Assembly: GCA_023412195.1 (NCBI GenBank)
Contig: JAEYNZ010000042.1
Span: 7,504 to 71,503, forward strand
Origin: Bacteroidota bacterium
GTDB taxonomy: Bacteria; Bacteroidota; Bacteroidia; Bacteroidales; Prolixibacteraceae
Direction of reading: 5' to 3'
DNA: 64,000 nt
Shown: piece after piece, positions 34,953 through 43,496 of the stretch
Numbering within the stretch: the first letter of the stretch is position 1
Layout of the letters: each line of letters starts with the position of its first letter
Position numbers and translations under genes: made by a program
Notes under the pieces: generated by a model
Told to the model about the DNA's origin: nothing
What the model saw: only the letters and a program-made list of their open reading frames with translations
The model's database searches: none

Positions 34953-35330
34953 ATGGCTGAAAGGGTACGCATCGACAAATGGCTTTGGGCAGTGCGCATT
35001 TTTAAAACACGCAGCCAGGCTACTGAAGCCTGTAAAAAAGGACGGGTTTCGATCGGGCCGATTCCGGTGAAGCCATCACGTGAACTGCAGCCGGGCGAAA
35101 TTGTAAAAGTTAAAGTTCATCCCATTACCCGGAGTTTCAAAGTACTTGCGCTTGCAGAAAAAAGAATGTCGGCAAAACTTGCTGTTGATTTTGTCCAGGA
35201 CGCTACACCACCGGAGGAACTTGAACTACTTGATGTACAGAAAAACATGAACTGGAATATCAGGGAACGCGGAACCGGCCGTCCTACAAAAAAAGACAGG
35301 CGCGACCTGGATGATTTTTTCAATGATTAA
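34953..35330 (+). CDS. S4-domain RNA-binding protein (Hsp15/RqcP-like)
   Basis: A 125-residue protein: N-terminal S4 domain (VRIDKWLWAVRIFKTRSQATEACKKG split by residue about 27), then a basic, low-complexity tail (RGTGRPTKKDRRDL). Hsp15 binds ribosomal subunits with stalled nascent chains; RqcP is a shorter relative working in ribosome-associated quality control. Which role applies cannot be told. It has no intergenic gap to pth (start directly follows the stop), suggesting coupling between peptidyl-tRNA clearing and ribosome rescue. Confidence 0.88.
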   Translation: MAERVRIDKWLWAVRIFKTRSQATEACKKGRVSIGPIPVKPSRELQPGEIVKVKVHPITRSFKVLALAEKRMSAKLAVDFVQDATPPEELELLDVQKNMNWNIRERGTGRPTKKDRRDLDDFFND

Positions 35331-35382
35331 ACTTTCCGTTGAACCATTTGCTTTATTTCCTTACTGATAATTATACCAGGAT

Positions 35383-35922
35383 ATGCTTATAGCTCAAAAG
35401 AAGAGAAAAGAAAACATCGCAGAATACATCTTATACCTCTACCAGGTGGAAGATCTGATCAGGGCGTTTAACCTTGATATGGAAATAATCAATGAAAAGC
35501 TTGTAAAAAGTTACAGGACTGATGTTAAAACCACTGCTGAAATCTCAGCCTGGTATAAAAATCTTGTTTTGATGATGGAAAAAGAGGGCAGACAGGAATC
35601 GGGGCACCTGCAATTTCTTCAGAATCTTACTGGCGATATGAATGAACTCCACCTCAGATTATTAGAAACGGAAACAGATGCAGGTTACAGTGCTTCTTTC
35701 AAATCAGTGGCCGGACTGATCAATGAACTCAGGCAAAAGAACCCAAACAGTAAAGGCGACGTTCAGGTTGCAATGGACGGTGTGTATGGTTATCTCTTAC
35801 TAAAAATAAAACAGCAGGAAATATCCGAAGAAACACATCTGGCCATTAAAAGCCTGAGCCGCTGGCTTGCCCATCTTTCACAGATGTACAAGGATTACGA
35901 GTCCGGCGACCTTGAACTGTAA
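35383..35922 (+). CDS. DUF4924 family protein
   Basis: A 179-residue soluble, all-helical protein matching the Bacteroidota-specific DUF4924 family: KKRKENIAEYILYLYQVEDLIRA at the start (quoted in two parts: KKRKENIAEYILYLYQ, VEDLIRA), and a C-terminal EETHLAIKSLSRWLAHLS helix. The function is unknown. It is the last gene of the rplY-pth-S4-DUF4924 run, 52 bp after the S4 gene. This neighbourhood hints at a link to translation, but that is inference only. Confidence 0.82.
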   Translation: MLIAQKKRKENIAEYILYLYQVEDLIRAFNLDMEIINEKLVKSYRTDVKTTAEISAWYKNLVLMMEKEGRQESGHLQFLQNLTGDMNELHLRLLETETDAGYSASFKSVAGLINELRQKNPNSKGDVQVAMDGVYGYLLLKIKQQEISEETHLAIKSLSRWLAHLSQMYKDYESGDLEL

Positions 35923-36129
35923 AAATAATATTTCGGTACTCTGTACCTAAAATTCACCCCTGATTCAATTTCCTGCAAATATTTTAATAATCTGTAGCAT
36001 CAGAGAAAGGAACTGTCTGCCTCTTCCGGCAGCCAGGTCTGTGTGGTACGGCCGGCAAACGCACCCGGATTTTCCCCGTCTGTCTTTGAAAATGTGTCAC
36101 TAAATTGCTGCGCTGTTGCATTTGGGTAA

Positions 36130-36194
36130 GGTGCAGAACACCTAAATCTTAGTAGCATGCATACAGGAATATGGCAATACAGGTGCAGCGCACC
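36130..36194. repeat. Pair of GGTGC-type hairpins (REP-like element)
   Basis: Two near-identical small palindromes, GGTGCAGAACACC (36130-36142) and GGTGCAGCGCACC (36182-36194), flank a 39-bp spacer. This belongs to a different family from the element at 25.5 kb. The surrounding stretch 35923-36350 has no intact gene; a minus-strand frame through the repeat ends with KTDGENPGAFAGRTTQTWL and may be a protein remnant. Confidence 0.6.
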
Positions 36195-36354
36195 GTAACC
36201 ATAAATCCAACCATGGGGGTGAAATGATTTTAAAAAACCTGCCCCAAAAATCGTTTTTGCAAAATTCAGATACACTTGAAAACGCAATGAATCTTATAAA
36301 GCATACATAACACGAGCCGGTTCTAACTCAATCCAAATTCAGTATTAATTCAGT

Positions 36355-36424
36355 GTAAATTCAATTATAATTGAGTTTACATTGAGTTTTAATTGAATTT
36401 ACATTGAATTTACGTTGAATTTGA
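36355..36424. repeat. AT-rich inverted repeat followed by five 11-bp tandem units
   Basis: GTAAATTCAAT (36355-36365) and ATTGAGTTTAC (36370-36380) form a hairpin with a TATA loop and one mismatch. From 36370, five 11-bp copies of ATTGAATTTAC run in exact register (36370, 36381, 36392, 36403, 36414). It lies 70 bp from the end of the DUF393 pseudogene. Confidence 0.85.
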
Positions 36425-36496
36425 TCTGGAGATGGTCTTGTTTTTTTGAGGTTCTACTATAGGGACTTTTACGATTATTTTTGGTCTGAAAAATAT

Positions 36497-36928
36497 TTAT
36501 CCCTGGCTGATCAGGTTATTTACCTCATTTTTATCAGGGAAACAGGCTCTTTCTTGAGGTGGTGGTACCCGGCAGGTTGCTTTTTTGCCGAACCACCGGG
36601 ACCTGTTCCTGACTTTCATCCGGTATATACTGTTGAGTCAGGACAGGGGAATAATTCTGAATATAACAGCCAGTTTTCAGGGCAGGGGAAGAAGGCTGGC
36701 CGCCTCTATTGCTGCATCTGATTTTATATTTATGTGGCCATGATCAATCAGGACAACAGAATCTAAACCTTCCGGAGTAAGGATATGGTGCAGGGCTTCA
36801 GATCCGGCTTCGGAGTGAAGAGATATGAGGCAAAATTGCTTTTTACTGTCTTTCCTGATGATGAAATCAACGGTGCCATTGCACAGATTGTAAACGCCCC
36901 TGATAAGAAGAACCGGATGATGCTGCAT
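36497..36928 (-). pseudogene. Decayed DCC-family (DUF393) thiol-disulfide oxidoreductase-like gene
   Basis: The first frame (36928 down to 36677) reads GVYNLCNGTVDFIIRKD, KKQF, SLHSEAG, GLDSVVLIDHG, SDAAIEAA, clearly DUF393. A frame change near 36675 then gives KLAVIFRIIPLS, an in-frame stop, and LNSIYRMKVRNRSRWFGKK with ATCRVPPP, which matches the family's C-terminus (RNRxRWFGK). The family's namesake D-x3-C-x2-C motif (DGVCNLC) is RGVYNLC here, so the Asp and first Cys are lost. There are thus three kinds of damage: frameshift, stop and active-site loss. It lies downstream of mscS on the same strand. Confidence 0.85.
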
Positions 36929-36980
36929 CTTGAACCGATGTAGTCTTTAAATCTTATTTGACCGCACAAGGCCGGCATGG

Positions 36981-37892
36981 TTATTCAATTTCCGGGAGCT
37001 GGTCTTCCCTGCGGGTATAGAACCGTGTAGTCGGGTATGCAAACCGGATGTCATTGTGTTCACGCAACCTTATTAGAATTTCCTGCCAGATTTCGTTCTC
37101 AGATCCACGGCGCCTGCGGGGATTACATAGATAACGGACGGTGAGCATAATTCCGAAATCCTTCACGTCAATGTACACATAAGGTGTGAGATGCGTATAG
37201 TGGATCAGGTAATTTTTGCTGGCTTCGAAAATTTCACGCTGGGCTGCCTGATCAATATTTTCTGCATGTTTATTTATGATATCATTCAGAATGTTTTTTG
37301 CTTTTTCCCAGTTGCTTTCAAAAGTGAGCCGGACATGGAGTTCGTTCCAGATGTAATCGAACCCAGTGCTGTAGTTGATCTGAGGTTCAGTGAATACCTT
37401 TCCGTTAGGTATATGGATGATCCGGCCTGTACTTTGGTCGGCGTCCACCCAATTTCCAATTTCAAGGATTGTAAACTGGAACAGGCGGATATCAATCACA
37501 TCTCCGGCATGCTCCTCAATCTGCACCCTGTCACCAACAACAAACGGGTGCCTGAAAATAATAAAGAACCAGCCGGCAAGGTTTGTCAGGGGGTCTTTCA
37601 TGGCAATTGCAAGCCCTGCTGTAAACAGTCCAAGGAATGCCCCGAATTGCTGGAAAGCCTGCACCCATACGGTTATTATCAATAAAAGCCCCAGGAAAGG
37701 ATAAATGAATGAAAGTGTCCGCTTCCACTGGTAACGGACCTTGATGTTATTGGTGCGCCGCCAGATAAAGTGCAAAGTTGCAAGCTGTAAAAGGTACAGT
37801 ACAATGAGTATACTGATAGAAAGAATAATCTTAATCAGTGTGTCAGTTGACAGCCCGGTAGTTTCAGACATAAATTCAAAGATGTTCTTCAT
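36981..37892 (-). CDS. MscS-family mechanosensitive ion channel
   Basis: A 303-residue protein of the small-conductance mechanosensitive channel family, which releases solutes on hypo-osmotic shock. Three membrane helices (about 19-44, 62-82 and 84-112); the pore helix has GLFTAGLAIAMKDPLTNLAGW, followed by the MscS beta domain (PFVVGDRVQIEEHAGDVIDI, IPNGKVFTEPQINYS). The last gene of a minus-strand series with a cotransporter and corA, 86 bp after corA. Confidence 0.9.
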   Translation of the reverse strand: MKNIFEFMSETTGLSTDTLIKIILSISILIVLYLLQLATLHFIWRRTNNIKVRYQWKRTLSFIYPFLGLLLIITVWVQAFQQFGAFLGLFTAGLAIAMKDPLTNLAGWFFIIFRHPFVVGDRVQIEEHAGDVIDIRLFQFTILEIGNWVDADQSTGRIIHIPNGKVFTEPQINYSTGFDYIWNELHVRLTFESNWEKAKNILNDIINKHAENIDQAAQREIFEASKNYLIHYTHLTPYVYIDVKDFGIMLTVRYLCNPRRRRGSENEIWQEILIRLREHNDIRFAYPTTRFYTRREDQLPEIE

Positions 37893-37978
37893 CTGGATGT
37901 AGTTATTGGCAGGAATTTACAAATTAATCTGCAATTAGTGATCATGATAAATATACCTTCCATACAATACTTATTGAA

Positions 37979-39043
37979 TCAGAGCCATTTTCTTCTTCTA
38001 AAAAAAAGAAGCATCACAATGGCAATAATGATCATAATTCCCCACATAACAAAATAGGCATATTTCATATGCAATTCAGGCAGATAGTCGAAATTGGTGC
38101 CATACACCCCTGCAATAAAGGTAAGCGGGATAAAAATGGAGGCAAAGATTGTCAGTACTTTCATAACTTCATTGGTTCGTATAGCTACGTTTGAATGGTA
38201 GATATTCAGGTAATCAATTGTGATGTTATGATAAATTTCAATTGTTTCAATAGCCTGGGTAACCAGGTCGTTCAGGTCCTTCAGATAGTTTTGTGTCTTT
38301 TTCTGAATGTATACCGAATCGGGCTTGTTTAAGAGATACATCATTTCTTTAAGTGGAAAAATTGATTTTCTCAGAAACCCGATATTGGTTTTGAAGCGGT
38401 ATATTTTTTCAAGGGTAGGTTTTTGTGAATGATGCAGTACTTCCTGTTCCGAGTCTTCTATCAGCGAGGCAAGGGTTTCAATTGTATGGATATAGCCATC
38501 TGCAAGTGTATCGGTAAGCACATAGGCCAGGTAATCTGCACCCATTGACCGGATGCGGCCGCGGCCGGTCCTGATCCTTTCCCGAACCGCGTCGAAGTAA
38601 TGCCCGCGTTTTTCCTGGAAAGTTACAACAGTATTTTTACTTAAAACAATGGACACCTGGTCACCCGTTACACGGCTGATTTCTTTCCTGTATTCCAGAA
38701 CTTTTAAAATGAACAGGAGGTTTTTTTCATTTTCAGCCAGCTTCGGGCGCTGGTCGGTATTCAGGATATCTTCCAGTTCAAGCGGCCCTATCGAAAAACG
38801 TTCGCCTGCCTTTTCAATCAGCCCGGTATCCTGAAGCCCGTATATGTTTACCCACAAAACATTATCTGCCGGCACTGTTTCAGGAATTTCATCCAGATTC
38901 TCCACCTCTTTTTCTGTAAAATGATCCCGGTTATAGAGCATCATGTGTATTTCTGATTTTTCCATCTTGCGGTTCCCGATAAAAATGAGGGATCCGGGCA
39001 TGGTGCCATAAGATTTTTGCCTGCTCTTTATAAATCGTGCCAT
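37979..39043 (-). CDS. corA: CorA-family divalent-cation transporter with GTN motif
   Basis: A 354-residue CorA-type protein for Mg2+ or another divalent ion: long cytoplasmic N-terminal domain, long helix (about 195-300), then two membrane helices at the C-terminus and the basic tail RRRKWL. The signature at the end of helix 1, normally YGMNF, is YGTNF here (GTN, residues 315-317), followed by the usual PE-containing loop (DYLPELHMKYAY). GMN is nearly universal in CorA; ZntB proteins have GIN, so selectivity could differ. The start codon overlaps the cotransporter's stop by 1 bp (TAATG). Confidence 0.92.
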   Translation of the reverse strand: MARFIKSRQKSYGTMPGSLIFIGNRKMEKSEIHMMLYNRDHFTEKEVENLDEIPETVPADNVLWVNIYGLQDTGLIEKAGERFSIGPLELEDILNTDQRPKLAENEKNLLFILKVLEYRKEISRVTGDQVSIVLSKNTVVTFQEKRGHYFDAVRERIRTGRGRIRSMGADYLAYVLTDTLADGYIHTIETLASLIEDSEQEVLHHSQKPTLEKIYRFKTNIGFLRKSIFPLKEMMYLLNKPDSVYIQKKTQNYLKDLNDLVTQAIETIEIYHNITIDYLNIYHSNVAIRTNEVMKVLTIFASIFIPLTFIAGVYGTNFDYLPELHMKYAYFVMWGIMIIIAIVMLLFFRRRKWL

Positions 39044-41262
39044 TATCCTATTTCCTTTTGATTGCTTGAATGAACGAAAAGTACTGTCCCCAGGAGATCA
39101 TAGCCTGAAAATACTTTTTCTTTTTCCTTTTTTATCATTTCTTCTCGGATGCCTATCATTGTCAGTGCTGCTTTTTCTGAATAGTTGTTGATGAGGACTT
39201 TGGCAGGTACATTTTCTTCCCTTACAAGCAGGCGGATGTTCTGCTCAGATATGGGCAGTCTTCCGGTACGCACCAGTTCGTTCATGGCTGCCTTGGTTTT
39301 GTCCATTTCGTTGGGTTCACAGAGGTTGAAAATTTTAATCTTACCTTTTTTCCAGTCAGGATGGCCTGTTATGATAAAGCCGAGCAATATCATCAGGTTG
39401 GCATTTTCGGTATCGAATGAATTGATCCAGATGTGAATGCCTTTGGTGAAATGAATTTCACGATTACTTCCTGCAAGGATGCATATGTCAAGATTTCCTG
39501 AATTCACGAGTGAAAAGTTGTCGATGATTTCAGGCAGATTTTGAGGATTATCCTTGTCAAATTCAAAAATTACCATGTTGTTTTCCATTCCTGCGATACC
39601 CGGTATCTGGATAGATTGGGCAATTGCCGAGGTATTGGAGGGTGAAATGATGGTATCGATGTATACATAATTCTCCAGATCGGATACATGGTCCAGTAAC
39701 CTTGCCAGTTCGTCTTTTGCCTGGGCAATTGTGGAAGTCGAATAATATCCCACAATATGATGCAGGTAGGTGCCAAATCCATATTTATATGAAATCCAGT
39801 TCAGCAGCCGGAAAGCATTGTCGCGTTTGAATGAATCTTTTGAAATGCAGATGGCACTGGGCCTCCATTCATACTTATTCTTTATTGTCTGTTTTTTCTG
39901 GATGATAATCTGCAGGTTCCGGTTAAGCTGAAACAATGCATTTGCAAAGATGGATTCAAAACCCTGTCTGTTTTTATGGTAACTGTCGATGTAGAAGTAG
40001 ATGGCAGTCATTACTATAAATGCCAGCAAAGCAAAGGGGGTGCTGATTTTGAACATCACCCATACCGATACGGCAAAACCTGTCAGGGAAATGTACCATC
40101 TCGATCTGAAGGAAGGGCGGTAGGAAGGAGAGGAGCCAAAATGGTTCAGGAATGAAATCAGGCATAGTGAGCCGTAGGTTACCATGAAGAACATTGAAAT
40201 AATGGTAGCCACTGCATTCACATCTCCGATGGCTACAAATATGAAGGCAATGATGGAGGTGACAAGCGATGCATTGACCGGTTCATTGTCCTTCTCCCTT
40301 GATTTTGACAACCATTGGTTGAATCTGACTGAAGGGAAGGCAGAATCCAGAGCAAGAGCCTGAAGGGTTCGGGGCGCCACCATAACGGACCCCAGGGCTG
40401 ATGAAAAAGTGGATGCTGCAAGTCCTAATGGGATGACAATAATTCCTCCCAATGCAATTTGAGCCATGATGAGCTGGTGATCGAGCAGGTCTTCAACCGG
40501 TGCCGAAAGTGCGAGTTTGTAAACCACAAAGATGTAAATAAGCATGCCTGTTACTGTGGCCAGCGTTGTTCCCAGGGGAATGGAAACCGACGGCTTCTTA
40601 AGATCGCCTGATAATCCTACGCCGGCAGTCATACCTGTAAATGCAGGAAAAATAATGGCAAAGACTATAAAAAAATCCTGCGGGTTCCGCAATTGTGCAG
40701 AAGCCAGGTTAAATCCTGACTCTCCAGCATAATTGGTTGTTCCCATGAAAAATAATATAAGAGAAATAAACAGAATTCCCACTACAATGTATAGAGCCTT
40801 CACACCAAGATGTGCTCCCTTGAAAATAATTAACAATGCCAGTGCGGCCATGGCAGGGATACTGATAACCTGACGTGGAAGATTAATTCCCAGCTGGTTT
40901 GAAAAGTAATTGAACAGAAATTCAAAAGCTTCTGTAAAGGCAATGACATAAAAAGCAACACTGATGGCCTGCGACATGAAAAGAGCAATGCCCACAGTAG
41001 CTCCTATGTTTAATCCAAATGACCTTGAGATGATAAAATATTCTCCGCCGCCTTCCACCCTTTTATTGGTTGCTATTTCTGAAATGGCAAGTGCTGTGGG
41101 TATGGTTACCAAATGCCCCAGCAGGATGATCAGGATTACCCCCCAGAATCCAAGTGTGCCGACTGCAAAACCAAACCTTAGAAACAGGATGGCCCCAAGA
41201 ATAGTGGATATGGCAGTGAAGAAAACTGGTGCGGTGCCAAATTTTTTTGGAAGACTGTTCAT
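39043..41262 (-). CDS. APC/cation-chloride cotransporter-like permease
   Basis: A 739-residue transporter: about 12 membrane helices in the first 430 residues (APC superfamily, SLC12-like: GAILFLRFGFAVG, ISEIATNKRVEGGGEYFIISR, FAIIFPAFTGMTAGVGLSGDL), then a soluble C-terminal domain of about 300 residues resembling the regulatory domain of SLC12 carriers. SLC12 family members couple Cl- to Na+ and/or K+; the ions here cannot be read. Its stop overlaps the corA start, so the two are coupled, with mscS next, forming an ion-homeostasis group. Confidence 0.85.
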   Translation of the reverse strand: MNSLPKKFGTAPVFFTAISTILGAILFLRFGFAVGTLGFWGVILIILLGHLVTIPTALAISEIATNKRVEGGGEYFIISRSFGLNIGATVGIALFMSQAISVAFYVIAFTEAFEFLFNYFSNQLGINLPRQVISIPAMAALALLIIFKGAHLGVKALYIVVGILFISLILFFMGTTNYAGESGFNLASAQLRNPQDFFIVFAIIFPAFTGMTAGVGLSGDLKKPSVSIPLGTTLATVTGMLIYIFVVYKLALSAPVEDLLDHQLIMAQIALGGIIVIPLGLAASTFSSALGSVMVAPRTLQALALDSAFPSVRFNQWLSKSREKDNEPVNASLVTSIIAFIFVAIGDVNAVATIISMFFMVTYGSLCLISFLNHFGSSPSYRPSFRSRWYISLTGFAVSVWVMFKISTPFALLAFIVMTAIYFYIDSYHKNRQGFESIFANALFQLNRNLQIIIQKKQTIKNKYEWRPSAICISKDSFKRDNAFRLLNWISYKYGFGTYLHHIVGYYSTSTIAQAKDELARLLDHVSDLENYVYIDTIISPSNTSAIAQSIQIPGIAGMENNMVIFEFDKDNPQNLPEIIDNFSLVNSGNLDICILAGSNREIHFTKGIHIWINSFDTENANLMILLGFIITGHPDWKKGKIKIFNLCEPNEMDKTKAAMNELVRTGRLPISEQNIRLLVREENVPAKVLINNYSEKAALTMIGIREEMIKKEKEKVFSGYDLLGTVLFVHSSNQKEIG

Positions 41263-41467
41263 ATAAAATTGATTTCATGCAGTTGATGATGCTACTAAAA
41301 ATACGGATTTTAAGTTAATTGTGCGAAAAAAATTCCTGACCCCGCTGTCGAATAATCATTTATTCAATTAATGGCAACTTCTTCTTGTTGCTGTTGGTAT
41401 AGATGTTAATGAAATCAGGGCAAGGTTGAGAAAATCATTTTTTGAAAGCAGATCGACCCGGTTTTAG

Positions 41468-41475
41468 TAACTTTG
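41468..41475 (+). promoter_or_regulatory. -7 box upstream of the coiled-coil protein
   Basis: TAACTTTG fits TAnnTTTG and lies 20 bp before the ATG at 41496. The nearest TTTG upstream (41441-41444) is 23 bp away, longer than the usual 18-19 bp, so the -33 assignment is uncertain. Confidence 0.5.
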
Positions 41476-41495
41476 TTTGGAAAAAGTAAACAGTT

Positions 41496-41822
41496 ATGGA
41501 AAAGGAAGATATCAGGGACCGGATGAAGAAAAGCATCGACGAGTTATTTGAAGCGATCAACAGGCTGGATGCCAGGAAAGATGAATTGAAGGATAAATCA
41601 AAGGCCAAGTTCGAGGAAATTCTTGCGGAAATAAAAGACTGGGAGCTGAAGATGGAATCGAAACACCGTCAGGCACAGGATGGTGGTGATAAGAGCTGGG
41701 AGGAGGCAAAGCAGGCATTCGGCAAAAGTGCCCACGCGTTTCGTGAAGCCGTGGAAAATCTGGCTTCATTTCTAAGAAATACGCCTCCGCCGGATGATCA
41801 TTTCAAGGGACAGGGTATTTAA
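41496..41822 (+). CDS. Small coiled-coil protein, unknown function
   Basis: A 108-residue, charged, helical protein with heptad-like patterns (RMKKSIDELFEAINRLDARK; KFEEILAEIKDWELKM) and a Pro-rich end (NTPPPDDHF). No signal peptide and no catalytic motif. No family recognised; the sequence is reminiscent of stress-induced, histone-like or apolipophorin-like coiled-coil proteins, which cannot be told apart by eye. It has its own likely promoter and sits 126 bp before the radical-SAM gene. Confidence 0.65.
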   Translation: MEKEDIRDRMKKSIDELFEAINRLDARKDELKDKSKAKFEEILAEIKDWELKMESKHRQAQDGGDKSWEEAKQAFGKSAHAFREAVENLASFLRNTPPPDDHFKGQGI

Positions 41823-41948
41823 GGCCTTTAATTTTTCATCAAGGTAAAAAATTTTCCGGTAGTTCACTTTATTTTTCTTTCTGTGCTGAATCACGAAACA
41901 ATATTTAGGCTATATTTTAGCTGAATGTTTTGATTATTATTCAGTCAA

Positions 41949-43253
41949 ATGGAAAATGATAGAGTACAGCAGAAACTAAACATACTTGCAGATGCAGCAA
42001 AATATGATGTTTCATGCGTATCGAGCGGCAGCAGCAGGAAGAATACAAAGGGAGGAATTGGCACCAGCCTGTCGTGCGGCATTTGCCACAGTTTTACTGA
42101 AGACGGACGTTGTGTCAGCCTGTTTAAGGTGTTGATGACCAACCATTGCATATATGACTGTGCCTATTGTGTGAACCGGCGCAGCAATGACAGGCCAAGG
42201 GCAACTTTCACCATTGAAGAAATCGTGGATCTGACAATCGGGTTCTACCGAAGAAATTTTATAGAAGGCTTGTTTTTAAGTTCGGGGGTTATAAAAAGTG
42301 CCGATTATACGATGGAACGAATGGTTCATGTGGCACGGAAGCTCAGGCTGGAGGAGAACTTTAACGGCTACATTCATTTGAAGGCTATCCCGGGTGCAAG
42401 TGAGGATCTGGTGCAACAGGCTGGTTTATTTGCCGACAGATTAAGTGTTAATATTGAAATTCCTACTGAACCAAATCTGTTAAAACTGGCCCCTGAAAAG
42501 AATTTTTCAGGTATCATGACCCCGATGAAACAGATCAGGGATTCTATTATTCACAGTAAGGAAGAACGGAAGAAATTCAGGAAGGCTCCGCAATTTGCGC
42601 CTGCCGGACAAAGCACGCAGCTGATTGTAGGGGCGACTCCGGAGACCGACAGGCAGATTATACTGCTTTCGTCGCAGCTGTACAAAGCTCAGAATCTCAA
42701 AAGAGTTTATTTTTCGGGTTATATTCCTGTCAACGCATATGATCAGAGGCTACCTGCCATCAATACCCCTCCGCTGGTAAGGGAAAACCGTTTATACCAA
42801 AGCGACTGGCTCATGAGGTTTTACAGGTTCAGGGCAGAAGAAATCCTGACTGAAGATAACCCTCACCTTGACCTGGATGTGGATCCCAAGCTTGGATATG
42901 CACTTAGGAATATGCATCTTTTTCCTGTTGATGTCAATACGGCTGATTATGAAATGATTTTACGGATACCGGGTGTGGGGGTGTTGTCGGCCCAAAAGAT
43001 CATTCAGGCAAGACGCCACCGGAAACTTACATTCGACCACCTGAAGAAAATAGGAGTGGTACTTAAACGCGCAAGGTATTTTATAAAGAATTCAGGAATG
43101 CCGTTCATTCTGAGAACTGACTTACCCCCGGAAAACTTAAAACGATTGCTGTTGTCGGACAATGCATCAAAAAGAAAGCGGGCCATGGATACACAGCTCA
43201 GTTTATTTGGACCTCAGCAGCCGGCCCTCCCGGAAACTTCAGTACGGCACTAA
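41949..43253 (+). CDS. Radical-SAM DNA modification/repair protein (TIGR03916-like)
   Basis: A 434-residue radical-SAM protein. The cluster motif is CIYDCAYC (C67, C71, C74), with extra cysteines just before it (C23, C43, C46, C55) that could hold an auxiliary cluster. The core spans to about 300, and a helix-hairpin-helix DNA-binding domain follows (VNTADYEMILRIPGVGVLSAQKI split at about 345, and RRHRKLTFDHLKKIG). This layout fits the family called putative DNA modification/repair radical SAM, whose gene normally sits next to a TIGR03915/DUF4130 gene. Here that partner is 7.2 kb away at 50500. The exact substrate on DNA is not known. Confidence 0.88.
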   Translation: MENDRVQQKLNILADAAKYDVSCVSSGSSRKNTKGGIGTSLSCGICHSFTEDGRCVSLFKVLMTNHCIYDCAYCVNRRSNDRPRATFTIEEIVDLTIGFYRRNFIEGLFLSSGVIKSADYTMERMVHVARKLRLEENFNGYIHLKAIPGASEDLVQQAGLFADRLSVNIEIPTEPNLLKLAPEKNFSGIMTPMKQIRDSIIHSKEERKKFRKAPQFAPAGQSTQLIVGATPETDRQIILLSSQLYKAQNLKRVYFSGYIPVNAYDQRLPAINTPPLVRENRLYQSDWLMRFYRFRAEEILTEDNPHLDLDVDPKLGYALRNMHLFPVDVNTADYEMILRIPGVGVLSAQKIIQARRHRKLTFDHLKKIGVVLKRARYFIKNSGMPFILRTDLPPENLKRLLLSDNASKRKRAMDTQLSLFGPQQPALPETSVRH

Positions 43254-43446
43254 CCTGAAGACGATTCTATAGCATTGTTTGTACAGTTACTTTCATTCAA
43301 TGCATTAGGTATATAATGCAATCCTTCATTTCATATTAAGCTCCTTAAACATGTTCATTCGGGAGTCATCATCAGGCATGGGTGAGCTATTTCTTTTAAT
43401 TTAACATTTTATTTAAAATATTTTTACTAAAATACTAAAGGACCAT

Positions 43447-43476
43447 TTTGTCCACTAATATATTTTTATAACTTTG
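43447..43476 (+). promoter_or_regulatory. Full Bacteroidota promoter of the NirK-like gene
   Basis: TTTG (43447-43450), 18-bp spacer, TAACTTTG (43469-43476): both elements match the phylum's consensus. Transcription would begin at about 43483, giving a leader of about 14 nt before the ATG at 43497. Confidence 0.8.
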
Positions 43477-43496
43477 CAGGACTAAATGATAATGGT

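Noticed and set aside
36000..36287. 95-codon minus-strand gene in the repeat region
   Set aside because: It runs through the GGTGC hairpins, has no recognisable domain and is probably an artefact, although its last part looks protein-like.
36446..36721. Plus-strand gene of 91 codons
   Set aside because: It is antisense to the DUF393 pseudogene, which explains the sequence.
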